Origin: Rhizorhapis sp036570425
GTDB taxonomy: Bacteria > Pseudomonadota > Alphaproteobacteria > Sphingomonadales > Sphingomonadaceae
Direction: 5' to 3'
Length of the DNA stretch: 64,000 nt
Assembly: GCA_036570425.1 (NCBI GenBank)
Contig: DATCYF010000018.1
Location: forward strand, 186,001-250,000
Below, one piece after another: positions 26,412-34,411 of this stretch. The notes beneath the pieces were generated by a model. The model was not told where the DNA came from. It saw only the letters and a list, made by a program, of their open reading frames with translations, and did not search any database. Position numbers and translations under genes: made by a program. Each line of letters starts with the position of its first letter. Position 1 is the stretch's first letter.

Positions 26412-27614
26412 ATGCTTAGCGCCACGGACCGCTACATTGCGCGGCTGATCGCCTGGCCGCTGCTTGGCAGCCTGGTGATTGCCGCCATGCTGCTGGTGCT
26501 GGACAAGATGCTTCGGCTATTCGACTTCGTTGCGGCGGAGGGCGGACCGGTCAGCGTGGTCTGGCGCATGCTTGCGAATCTTGTCCCGGAATATCTCTCC
26601 CTGGGCATACCGATCGGCCTGATGCTCGGCATATTGCTGGCGTTCCGCAGATTGGCGCTGTCATCCGAACTGGATGTTCTGCAGGCGGTCGGCCTGAGTC
26701 ATGGACGCTTGCTGCGCGTGCCTTATATGTACGCCATCGGCCTTGCTCTTGTGAATCTCGCCATCGTCGGCTTTGTCCAGCCCTATGCCCGCTATGCCTA
26801 TGAGGGCCTCCGGTTCGAGTTGCGTTCCGGCGCGCTCGGCGCATCCATCAAGGTGGGAGAGTTCACTAATCTGGGCAACAAGATGACGCTGCGAATCGAG
26901 GAAAGCCGCGATAATGGCCGCAGTCTCTACGGTATTTTCGTTCGCATCGCAGGCAAGGGGGGGCAAGCCCTGGCAGTCACGGCCGCCCAGGGCACATTCC
27001 TGGCGACCGACGATCCGGACACCATCATTTTCCGCCTGAAGAATGGCGTTCTGGTGCATGATTCGCCCAAATATGAAGCGCCGCGCATATTAACTTTCAA
27101 TTCCCACGACCTGCCCATCGACTTGCCGCAAATCGAATCCTTTCGGGGCCGGGGCAATGCCGATCTGGAACTGACCATACCTGAACTGGTCCGCGTCGGC
27201 ACCAGCAGCGAGGCCGATCCCAAACTGCGCAATGAAGCCAACGCCAATTTTCATTTCCGGATGGTCGAGGTGGCGATGATGCTGCTGCTGCCCATGGCGG
27301 CGCTTGCCTTCGCCATTCCACCTAAACGATCGACCTCAGCGCTGGGCGTGTTCCTGTCCATCGTCTTCATCGTGACGTATCACAAGATCAACGAATATGC
27401 CGAATCGCTGGGCGCATTGGGGCGGATCAATCCCGTGATTGCACTCTGGGTTCCTTACTTTCTCACCGCCGGACTGATCATCTGGATGTACCATGTCAGC
27501 GCTCACCGCCCCGGTGGCCAGCCTATTGGCGCACTGGAACGAATCTTCGCCAAGGTCGGCAAACACATCGGCAGGTGGGTCCGCTTCGGCCGCCGAAAAT
27601 TCCAGCAGGTCTAA
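26412..27614 (+). CDS. lptF: LPS export ABC transporter permease LptF
   Basis: 400-residue inner-membrane protein of the YjgP/YjgQ family. Two N-terminal transmembrane helices (WPLLGSLVIAAMLLVLDKML and a second at about 58-75) are followed by helices, a periplasmic jellyroll region (about 140-265), and three C-terminal helices. With LptG it forms the channel of the LptB2FG transporter, which extracts the outer-leaflet glycolipid for transit to the outer membrane. ATG 26412 is used instead of TTG 26406. lptG follows after 5 bp. Confidence 0.92.
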   Translation: MLSATDRYIARLIAWPLLGSLVIAAMLLVLDKMLRLFDFVAAEGGPVSVVWRMLANLVPEYLSLGIPIGLMLGILLAFRRLALSSELDVLQAVGLSHGRLLRVPYMYAIGLALVNLAIVGFVQPYARYAYEGLRFELRSGALGASIKVGEFTNLGNKMTLRIEESRDNGRSLYGIFVRIAGKGGQALAVTAAQGTFLATDDPDTIIFRLKNGVLVHDSPKYEAPRILTFNSHDLPIDLPQIESFRGRGNADLELTIPELVRVGTSSEADPKLRNEANANFHFRMVEVAMMLLLPMAALAFAIPPKRSTSALGVFLSIVFIVTYHKINEYAESLGALGRINPVIALWVPYFLTAGLIIWMYHVSAHRPGGQPIGALERIFAKVGKHIGRWVRFGRRKFQQV

Positions 27615-27619
27615 AGCCA

Positions 27620-28714
27620 ATGCAACTGCAGTTCTTCCCGTCGAAAACGATGGCCTTGTACATGGCCCGGATGTTCCTGGTCCGCAGTTTCGCGGTGCTG
27701 GCCCTGCTGGTCATTGTGCTGCAGACATTGGACCTGCTGGGGGAATCGGGGAAAATTCTTGCCCAGCCCGGCAATGGCGATGCGGAGTTATGGCGGTATA
27801 TTGGGCTGCGCGTGCCGCAGATCATCGACCGCTTTCTCCCTTTTTCGGTCCTGCTGGGCACCATCATCACACTGGTCACGCTCAACCAGAACAGCGAAGT
27901 CATATCCATGAAAGCGGCGGGACTTTCCGCGCATCAGGTACTGGCGCCCTTGCTTCTTTCCAGCATTGCCGTCGCCGCAATCAGCTTTGCCTTCGACGAA
28001 CGAATTGTCACTCGGTCCAACACGGCGCTCAGCGCGTGGCAGAATGTTGACTATGGCCCTGTCCCGCGAGATAGCGGCGTCAAGACCAACGTCTGGGTCC
28101 GCGAAGGCGGTCAGCTTATTCGCGCGGGCACTGTCGTGGGGAGAGGAACTGAAACCAAATTGGGCGACGTCCGCGTTTTCACGCGCCTTGACAACGTCCT
28201 GCGCAGCATCACCGCAGCCCCGCGCGGGCATTATGTGGAGGGTGAATGGCAACTGGACGACGCGGTCCGCTTCGACGTCGCCACAGGGCGCGAACAACGG
28301 CTTGGCAGCATCCGCATCGCGCCTGAAGTGCGGCCCGACCAGTTCACCTTGTCGAAGGTTGATCCCGACGGCCTCTCCTTTGCCGAACTCAGCGCGGCCA
28401 TCAGCGATCTCAAGGACGCGGGACGCCCCGTTGCATCTCTGGAAGCCAATCTCTGGCACAAGATTTCGGGGCCTCTTTCCGCCGTTCTGATGCCGCTATT
28501 GGGCGCGGTGGCGGCTTTCGGCCTTGCGCGGTCGGGCAAGCTCTTCGTGCGGGCGGTACTGGGCATGGCGCTCGGCTTTATTTATTTCGTTGTGGACAAT
28601 TTCGCGCTCGCAATGGGCAATCTGGGGGCTTATCCGCCGATGATGGCTGCATGGGCCCCTTTCCTCCTGTTCCTGCTGGTGGGCGAAACCGTCCTTATCC
28701 GCACGGAAGAATGA
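27620..28714 (+). CDS. lptG: LPS export ABC transporter permease LptG
   Basis: 364-residue partner of LptF with the same plan: helix pair near the N-terminus (ARMFLVRSFAVLALLVIVLQ), a periplasmic domain (about 125-265) and three C-terminal helices. ALLGAVAAF-like LMPLLGAVAAFGLARSG lies at the C-terminal membrane entry. The start at ATG 27620 follows the lptF stop by 5 bp. In sphingomonads, which generally carry glycosphingolipid rather than LPS, the cargo may not be LPS. Confidence 0.92.
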   Translation: MQLQFFPSKTMALYMARMFLVRSFAVLALLVIVLQTLDLLGESGKILAQPGNGDAELWRYIGLRVPQIIDRFLPFSVLLGTIITLVTLNQNSEVISMKAAGLSAHQVLAPLLLSSIAVAAISFAFDERIVTRSNTALSAWQNVDYGPVPRDSGVKTNVWVREGGQLIRAGTVVGRGTETKLGDVRVFTRLDNVLRSITAAPRGHYVEGEWQLDDAVRFDVATGREQRLGSIRIAPEVRPDQFTLSKVDPDGLSFAELSAAISDLKDAGRPVASLEANLWHKISGPLSAVLMPLLGAVAAFGLARSGKLFVRAVLGMALGFIYFVVDNFALAMGNLGAYPPMMAAWAPFLLFLLVGETVLIRTEE

Positions 28715-28746
28715 CGGAAGAATGATGAATGTGGCAGGATCGGCAT

Positions 28747-28767
28747 AGGCCGGTCCCAAAACGGCCT
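28747..28767 (+). terminator. Weak terminator-like hairpin after lptG
   Basis: AGGCCG and CGGCCT flank a 9-base loop and are followed by TATT. A 6-bp GC-rich stem with few Ts suggests partial termination. Confidence 0.4.
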
Positions 28768-28769
28768 TA

Positions 28770-28797
28770 TTGCGAGACGATAGGGCGAGACTATATT
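28770..28797 (+). promoter_or_regulatory. Candidate sigma-70 promoter for the fatty acid hydroxylase gene
   Basis: TTGCGA at 28770-28775, a 16-base spacer and TATATT at 28792-28797, ending about 40 bp before the GTG start. It is the only promoter-like pair in the lptG-hydroxylase gap. Confidence 0.5.
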
Positions 28798-28838
28798 AAG
28801 CGCTCTATGGGGCGCAGGACAGAAATTGAGGTCAAGAC

Positions 28839-29609
28839 GTGAAAACCGCTGACATCGAACGATCGAGCTTCTGGAAACGCTCGCATCATCTGGATCGGAT
28901 GACGCTGCGAGATCTGGTCGTCGCTTATTTTCAATATCCGGCAATCATCGCTTATCTGGCACTGGCGGCGGTGGCAGCGGCGGTCTGGGTCTATAATCCC
29001 GCTCCAACGGTTCCGACGATAGCTGCGATTGTCATTTCCATCCTGCTTTATCCGTTGGTCTGGTATGCTCTCCATCGCTGGGTCCTGCACAGCAACTGGA
29101 TGTTCAAGGTGCCCTTTCTCGCAGGCACCTGGAAGCGAATCCATTACGATCACCACCAGGACCCCAATCATCTGGAAGTCCTGTTCGGCGCTCTGCATAC
29201 GACGCTGCCCACCATCGCGCTCGCGACCGCGCCGATCGGCTATGCCCTGGGCGGCCTGGGCGGGGCGGCTATTGCCTTGTCGACGGGTCTTCTCACGACC
29301 TGCTTTTATGAATTCTGCCACTGCATCCAGCATTTGTCCTACAAGCCGAAGAGCAAATTTCTGGCGGCGATGAAGGCGCGGCACATGGCTCACCATTTCC
29401 ATGACGAAAAAGGCAATTACGGGATCACCAACTTCTTTTGGGATCGCCTGTTCGGCACGTTCTACGAACGGCACGAGCGCAAGGAGAAGAGCCCCACCGT
29501 ATTCAACCTGGGATATACCGAGGAAGTGGCGCGGATTTACCCACAGGTGAAGGAATTGTCGGGCGGGGTCGTCGCTACCGGCCATCCCCGCCAGCGCGAC
29601 CGGCACTGA
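28839..29609 (+). CDS. Fatty acid hydroxylase / sterol desaturase family membrane protein
   Basis: 256-residue di-iron membrane enzyme. Histidine clusters are HRWVLH (about 80), HYDHHQ (about 106), HCIQH and HMAHHFHDEKGNYG near the C-terminus; these bind the two irons. Hydrophobic helices flank them. Relatives hydroxylate or desaturate sterols, fatty acyl chains or ceramides. A role in 2-hydroxylation of the sphingolipid acyl chain would fit a sphingomonad and the next gene, but is inference. GTG start with GAGG 8 bases upstream. Confidence 0.87.
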   Translation: MKTADIERSSFWKRSHHLDRMTLRDLVVAYFQYPAIIAYLALAAVAAAVWVYNPAPTVPTIAAIVISILLYPLVWYALHRWVLHSNWMFKVPFLAGTWKRIHYDHHQDPNHLEVLFGALHTTLPTIALATAPIGYALGGLGGAAIALSTGLLTTCFYEFCHCIQHLSYKPKSKFLAAMKARHMAHHFHDEKGNYGITNFFWDRLFGTFYERHERKEKSPTVFNLGYTEEVARIYPQVKELSGGVVATGHPRQRDRH

Positions 29610-29747
29610 CCTGTCCAGTTGCCGGGCTTGATTTCCCGCCTGTCCTGAATAGCACTGAGCCTGCTGAAATCATGTATGGAAAGGCTGCGCCAGCGCTTCG
29701 ATACGGGTCTTCTTCGCTCAGCCTCTTCTCAGCACGAACGGGAATTT

Positions 29748-30905
29748 ATGCACGCCAATATCGTCACCGTCAGCCCCGTATCAGGCAAAGCCGATCTGAA
29801 GGCCTTTGTTGATTTACCCTGGTCGATTTACGCCAACGATCCAAATTGGGTGCCGCCGCTGAAGAGCGAGGTCTATGGCCTTATAACCCCGGGCAAAAAT
29901 CCCTGGTTCGAACATGGCGAGGCGCAATATTTCCTCTGCCGTCGGGCAGGCGAAGTCACTGGCCGCATTTCCGCCCATATCGATCATCTCGCGCTTACCA
30001 TGTCCGTGGAGCAGGGCATGGGTCCGGGCACGGGCAACTGGGGCTTGCTGGAAGCCAAGGACGAAGAAAGCGCCACGGCGCTCATCCGCACTGCGGAACA
30101 ATGGCTGCGTGACAAGGGCATGACCCGCGTGCTGGGTCCCCTTTCCATCTCAATCTGGGAAGAGCCAGGCCTGCTGGTGCAAGGCCATGACCATCCCCCA
30201 ACGGTCATGATGGGCCATAACAGTCCTGCTTATCAGTCGTGGATAGAGGCGCTGGGCTATAATCCGGTCAAGCAGCTCAAGACTTATGAGCTGGACATCA
30301 CGAACGATTTCCCGCCGCTCCTTCAGCGGATCATTCAGTCAGGCGAAAAGAATCCGCGCATCCGCATCCGCAAGGTGGACAAGTCCCGCTTTGATGAGGA
30401 AGCCGCGATCATTCTTTCCATCCTGAACGATGCCTGGGGCAATAATTGGGGCTTCGTCCCGATCACTGATGCTGAGGTGGCCCATACCGGCAAGAAACTG
30501 AAGCCAATTGTGTTCGAGGACTTGATCCGCATTGCCGAGCTGGACGGCGAACCGGTCGCCTTCATGATGACGCTGCCGGACTTCAACGAAGCGATTAAGC
30601 CCCTTAATGGGTCGCTCTTTCCCTTTGGCTGGATCAAGCTGCTCAGGTGGCTGCATAAACCAAAATGCAGGACCATGCGTGTTCCCCTGATGGGCGTGGT
30701 GCAGAAGCTGCAGGCCAGCCGCCTGGCCAGCCAACTCGCATTCATGATGATTGAATATATCCGTCGTTCCGCGATCGAGTCCTACGGCGCAACCCGGAGC
30801 GAAATCGGCTGGGTACTTGACGATAACCAAGGCATGAACGCCATAGCGGACGCTATCGGCAGCAAGGTCAACAAGGTCTATCAAATTTACGACAAGGCAC
30901 TTTGA
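29748..30905 (+). CDS. GNAT-fold N-acyltransferase-like protein (possible bacterial ceramide synthase)
   Basis: 385 residues. It opens with VSPVSGKADLKAFVDLPWSI, then DPNWVPPLKSEVYGL and NPWFEHGEAQYFL, characteristic of a large GNAT-like family. A second GNAT-like half contains AWGNNWGFVPITDAEV and PVAFMMTLPDFNEA. Bacterial ceramide synthase (bCerS) of Caulobacter was reported as an unusual N-acyltransferase-like protein; from memory this sequence resembles that group, but I could not verify it. Adjacent to the lipid hydroxylase. ATG 29748 preceded by GGGA. Confidence 0.7.
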   Translation: MHANIVTVSPVSGKADLKAFVDLPWSIYANDPNWVPPLKSEVYGLITPGKNPWFEHGEAQYFLCRRAGEVTGRISAHIDHLALTMSVEQGMGPGTGNWGLLEAKDEESATALIRTAEQWLRDKGMTRVLGPLSISIWEEPGLLVQGHDHPPTVMMGHNSPAYQSWIEALGYNPVKQLKTYELDITNDFPPLLQRIIQSGEKNPRIRIRKVDKSRFDEEAAIILSILNDAWGNNWGFVPITDAEVAHTGKKLKPIVFEDLIRIAELDGEPVAFMMTLPDFNEAIKPLNGSLFPFGWIKLLRWLHKPKCRTMRVPLMGVVQKLQASRLASQLAFMMIEYIRRSAIESYGATRSEIGWVLDDNQGMNAIADAIGSKVNKVYQIYDKAL

Positions 30906-30942
30906 CGGCTCTGCGCGCATTTATTGAGATTGAACGCACTCT

Positions 30943-31713
30943 CTAGCGCAAGTTGATCCAGACCGGCGCGTGATCGCTGGCCTTTTCACGGCCACGATAT
31001 TCCTTGTCCACCTGCGCGTCGGTCAGGCGATCAGCGGCCATTGGGCTGAGCAGGAAATGATCGATGCGGAAACCGGCATCCCGTTGCCAGGCGCCGGCCT
31101 GATAGTCCCAGAAGGTCCACACGCCGCCCGCCGGATGCCGACTCTCCAGCGCGTCAGTCCATCCGTCGCCCAGCAGGCGGCGGTAGGCGGCGCGACTTTC
31201 CGGCTGCATCAGCGCATCATTCTGCATGGCGCGGGTTGAAAATACGTCGCGATCATGCGGGATGACGTTATAGTCCCCCGCGAGCACAGCCGGGATTTCC
31301 TCCGCCAATATCTCCGTTGCGCGGTCGCGTAACCGCTTCATCCAGCGCAACTTGTAGTCGAACTTCGGCCCGGGCTGCGGATTTCCGTTCGGGAGATAGA
31401 TGCTGGCAACGCGCAGGCCCTTTACGTCTGCCTCTATATAGCGACTATGTTCATCCTCGGGCTCCCCCTCAAGGCCGCGCTTTACTTCTACCGGGTCTTC
31501 GCCGCGAGCCAGGATAGCGACGCCGTTGAAGCCCTTCTGCCCATGCCAGATGCAGCCATAGCCGATGTCGCGAATGTCCTTTTCAGGAAATGTCTCATCG
31601 GACGTCTTGAGTTCCTGCAGGCAGACGATGTCGGGCTGCGTCTCCGTCAGCCATTCCAGCAGGCGAGGCAGGCGGGCCTTGATCCCGTTGATGTTGTAGG
31701 TCGCTATGCGCAT
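30943..31713 (-). CDS. xth: Exodeoxyribonuclease III
   Basis: 256-residue AP endonuclease/3'-5' exonuclease of base excision repair. MRIATYNINGIKAR carries the metal Asn, CLQELKT the catalytic Glu, AGDYNVIPHDRD the Asp/Asn pair and SDHAPV the C-terminal Asp-His. Start at ATG 31713; the frame upstream is open to 31737 but lacks homology. Convergent with the acyltransferase gene. Confidence 0.95.
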   Translation of the reverse strand: MRIATYNINGIKARLPRLLEWLTETQPDIVCLQELKTSDETFPEKDIRDIGYGCIWHGQKGFNGVAILARGEDPVEVKRGLEGEPEDEHSRYIEADVKGLRVASIYLPNGNPQPGPKFDYKLRWMKRLRDRATEILAEEIPAVLAGDYNVIPHDRDVFSTRAMQNDALMQPESRAAYRRLLGDGWTDALESRHPAGGVWTFWDYQAGAWQRDAGFRIDHFLLSPMAADRLTDAQVDKEYRGREKASDHAPVWINLR

Positions 31714-31740
31714 AAATCTCTGCCTTGATCCAATCAATCC

Positions 31741-31824
31741 TCACTCCCGCGAAGGCAGGGAAATCACCAATGCGCATCCGGCAGATAACGCAGAAGGCGG
31801 ATTTCCGACTTCACGGAATGACGA
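31741..31824. repeat. Degenerate palindromic (REP/BIME-like) element
   Basis: A 25-bp arm at 31741-31765 of the type TCACTCCCGCGAAGGC..GGGAAATC, and an inverted, decayed copy at 31799-31824. Arms of the form TCATTCCCGCGAAnGCGGGAATC are common between genes in proteobacteria. It lies between erpA and xth and may also act as a transcription stop. Confidence 0.5.
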
Positions 31825-31841
31825 GTATCTGAAAGAAGGTC

Positions 31842-32168
31842 TTAAACCGAAAAACTGGACCCGCAACCGCAACCCGACGCCGCGTTGGGATTAGTCACCT
31901 TGAAGGCGCTACCGCCCAGATCTTCCACGAAGTCCACCGCAGAGCCCCGCACAAGGTCCAGACTCACTGCGTCCACGACGAGTTTCACTCCGTCCTGCTC
32001 AACGGAGACATCGTCGCCTTCGATTTCATCAGCCAGACCAAACCGGTATTGAAAGCCGGAACAGCCGCCGCCTTCAACGGCCAGCCGTAAAATGGCAGGT
32101 TTACGCTGCTGCTTAGCAATCGCAGCGACACGCGCAGCCGCGGACGGGGTAAGAATGATGTCAGCCAT
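31842..32168 (-). CDS. erpA: A-type iron-sulfur carrier (ErpA/IscA family)
   Basis: 108 residues. The three conserved cysteines are in GGGCSGFQYRF and the C-terminal SGCGCGSSF. A-type carriers pass Fe-S clusters to apo-proteins. ErpA is favoured over IscA because no isc/suf genes adjoin it, though the sequence alone does not settle this. The start is ATG 32168; the upstream 21 codons in the open frame have no family match. Confidence 0.92.
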   Translation of the reverse strand: MADIILTPSAAARVAAIAKQQRKPAILRLAVEGGGCSGFQYRFGLADEIEGDDVSVEQDGVKLVVDAVSLDLVRGSAVDFVEDLGGSAFKVTNPNAASGCGCGSSFSV

Positions 32169-32321
32169 AAGCTCAAGATAGGGAACCGCGAGGGAACCGG
32201 CAAGGCGAATAGCTTTGCGAGACGACTTCAAATCAGGAGAGAGAAGGCAAGTCTTCGAAAAGAGGCTTTCCCGGACTCCGCAGGCGATCAGCTAGACACC
32301 ACGAAACAGTCGGTGCCGGGC

Positions 32322-33044
32322 TTATTCCTCTTCCGGACCGCCCATGGCGAGCGGTGGCTTTGTGTTCAAGGCCAGGACATAATCTCCCGACTTCACGAAA
32401 GGCACCGGATTGACGGCTTCGCCATCGATACGAACTTCATAATGAAGGTGGCTGCCCGTCGAGCGACCAGTCGAACCCATCAGGCCGATGACCTGCCCGC
32501 GTCGTACGCGCTGGTTCGGCTCCACAATCAGCTTGGACATATGACCATAGCGGGTCGAAATGCCGTCGCCATGATTGATTTCGATCAGATTGCCATAACC
32601 TCCGGCCCGTCCGGACCGGCTGACGATGCCGTCCGCAGTGGCATAGATCGGAGTGCCGACTGGTCCGGGAATATCGATGCCCTTATGAGCGCGGCGGTGA
32701 CCGTTGAAGGGATCGGAACGCACGCCATAATTGCTGGTCAGCGAAATGTGATCGACCGGCTTGCGCGACGGAATGGAAACGGTGGCATGGGCCACATTGT
32801 CCATCTTCTTCCAGGACGTAAAAATGGCGCGGAAATCAGCATCGGTCGGCGCAGCCGCCTGTACGCCCAACGCCTCATCATCCTGACTGTCCATCACAAC
32901 ATCGGAGGCCATGACAGGAGCGGCGGCGGAAACGGCGACTCCAACAAGGACAATCTTCAAAGCGGAACGGGCGGCGGGGAACAGATTTTCCGGGAAATGG
33001 CGGAACAAGCCTGTGCGGCCATCGTTCTTCGCTTTGAAATACAT
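32322..33044 (-). CDS. M23 family peptidoglycan endopeptidase
   Basis: 240 residues with an N-terminal membrane anchor or uncleaved signal (IVLVGVAVSAAAPVMA, about 31-46). The LytM/M23 domain has the zinc motif HKGIDIPG (about 128-135), TRYGHMS and GSHLHYEV. All metal ligands are present, so an active D,D-endopeptidase is expected. No coiled coil, so it is not an EnvC-type activator. Confidence 0.93.
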   Translation of the reverse strand: MYFKAKNDGRTGLFRHFPENLFPAARSALKIVLVGVAVSAAAPVMASDVVMDSQDDEALGVQAAAPTDADFRAIFTSWKKMDNVAHATVSIPSRKPVDHISLTSNYGVRSDPFNGHRRAHKGIDIPGPVGTPIYATADGIVSRSGRAGGYGNLIEINHGDGISTRYGHMSKLIVEPNQRVRRGQVIGLMGSTGRSTGSHLHYEVRIDGEAVNPVPFVKSGDYVLALNTKPPLAMGGPEEE

Positions 33045-33147
33045 GCAGACCCCGACTTTTTCTTCTGCGCCAGGGAACCCCCTTGGTCGCTAACTCGTTG
33101 ACAGGCGGTAACGGCCTGATCTCTGAGGCACATCTGCACACCCAGTC

Positions 33148-33954
33148 TTATCGCGCAAGCGCCGCGTAATATTCACGCGTCAAACCGGCTTGTCGACGCG
33201 CCGAGTCGTTGAACGGGGGCTTCAGCGCACCGCGAAAATGGCAATTTACAAGGTTTTGGTAATGATTTTCGGGACTAATCCCTTTTCGCTTCGTCGCTAC
33301 ACCGAACCATTTCGTGCCTGCAGCAACGTGGCGAATCTCATCGCGATAGATTCGCTGCAGCATCCGCGCTGATGTGAAATCCCCTGCCTGTTCGAACCGC
33401 TCGATCGTTTGCGGGGTGATGTCCAGCGCCCGCGCCTCCAACACCATTGGAACAATCGCAAGCCGCGCCATCACGTCATGGGCGGTATCCTGTGCGGCCT
33501 CCCACAGTCCGTCATGCGCTGGAAGCGCTCCGTAATAGCTGCCATATTGCCGCAGGCGGCGGTCAAGCAGCGCGAAATGCATCGCCTCGTCCGCGCCTAC
33601 GCGCATCCAGTCATCCGCGAATTCGGGCCCGAACTCCGCCCCGAACCGGCCCACAAGATCGAAGGCCAGGTCGATGGCGACGAACTCGATGTGCGCCAAA
33701 GCGTGCAGCATGGCCACGCGCGCACGATCCGATCCGCCTTTCCCCCGCTTCGGCATGTGCGATGGCGGCAACAGTTCAGGCTTATCGGGCCTCGCAGGCC
33801 GGTCCGGCAACACAGTGTCGAAAACATGCGCGAGCCGCCCGAGACGCCAATTGCGGGCAGCAGCGCGCGCTGCCATCACCTTTGCATGAGGATCAGCGGT
33901 CAGCAGAACAGTAGAGGCCGCTTCACCCAAGGTGGTTATCACGGCATCAGCCAT
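33148..33954 (-). CDS. DUF455 ferritin-like protein
   Basis: 268 residues, ferritin-like four-helix fold. Candidate metal ligands are in LAHIEFVAIDLAFDLVGRF, GADEAMHFALLDRR and YRDEIRHVAAGTKWF. Function unknown; related to diiron oxidases such as MiaE. The ATG at 33954 lies 8 bases inside the end of the peroxiredoxin gene, and RBS and coupling are shared with it. Confidence 0.87.
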   Translation of the reverse strand: MADAVITTLGEAASTVLLTADPHAKVMAARAAARNWRLGRLAHVFDTVLPDRPARPDKPELLPPSHMPKRGKGGSDRARVAMLHALAHIEFVAIDLAFDLVGRFGAEFGPEFADDWMRVGADEAMHFALLDRRLRQYGSYYGALPAHDGLWEAAQDTAHDVMARLAIVPMVLEARALDITPQTIERFEQAGDFTSARMLQRIYRDEIRHVAAGTKWFGVATKRKGISPENHYQNLVNCHFRGALKPPFNDSARRQAGLTREYYAALAR

Positions 33955-34411
33955 GGGCTCGGGCCGCCTCCAGCACCTCTTGCGCATGGCCCGCAACCTT
34001 CACCTTGGGCCAGACGCGAACGACCTTGCCCTGCCCGGCGATCAGGAATGTCGCACGGGCTATTCCCATATAGGTCCGGCCATACATGCTTTTTTCAATC
34101 CAGGTGCCAAAGGCCTCGCAAAAGCCGCCCTTTTCGTCGGAAGCAAGGTCCACCTTCAGGTCATATTTCCCGATGAAGCGCGCAAGCTTCTTCACCGGGT
34201 CTTTCGATACGCCAAGCACGGAAACGCCCAGCTTGTCGAATTCGTCCTTCAGCGCGGAAAAATCCTTCGCCTCATTGGTGCAGCCGGGGGTATCCGCCTT
34301 GGGATAGAAATAGAGCACCAGCGGCCGTTCCGCATAGCGTTCAAGCGTGAAGGTCTGCCCATCCACACCTTCCAGCGGGGCGTTTGGAACCCGCTCGCCT
34401 TCACTCACCAT
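33947..34411 (-). CDS. bcp: Peroxiredoxin, bacterioferritin comigratory protein type
   Basis: 154 residues; AhpC/TSA fold. The peroxidatic Cys is in DTPGCTNEAKDF. The resolving Cys found five residues later in many BCPs is replaced (CTNEAK, no Cys), while another Cys lies at GGFCEAFGTW, so this may be a 1-Cys or atypical 2-Cys form. Reduces hydroperoxides. It starts at ATG 34411 within the end of glnE (GGGGAAG upstream); ATG 34426 is an alternative. Overlaps both neighbours. Confidence 0.93.
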   Translation of the reverse strand: MVSEGERVPNAPLEGVDGQTFTLERYAERPLVLYFYPKADTPGCTNEAKDFSALKDEFDKLGVSVLGVSKDPVKKLARFIGKYDLKVDLASDEKGGFCEAFGTWIEKSMYGRTYMGIARATFLIAGQGKVVRVWPKVKVAGHAQEVLEAARAHG

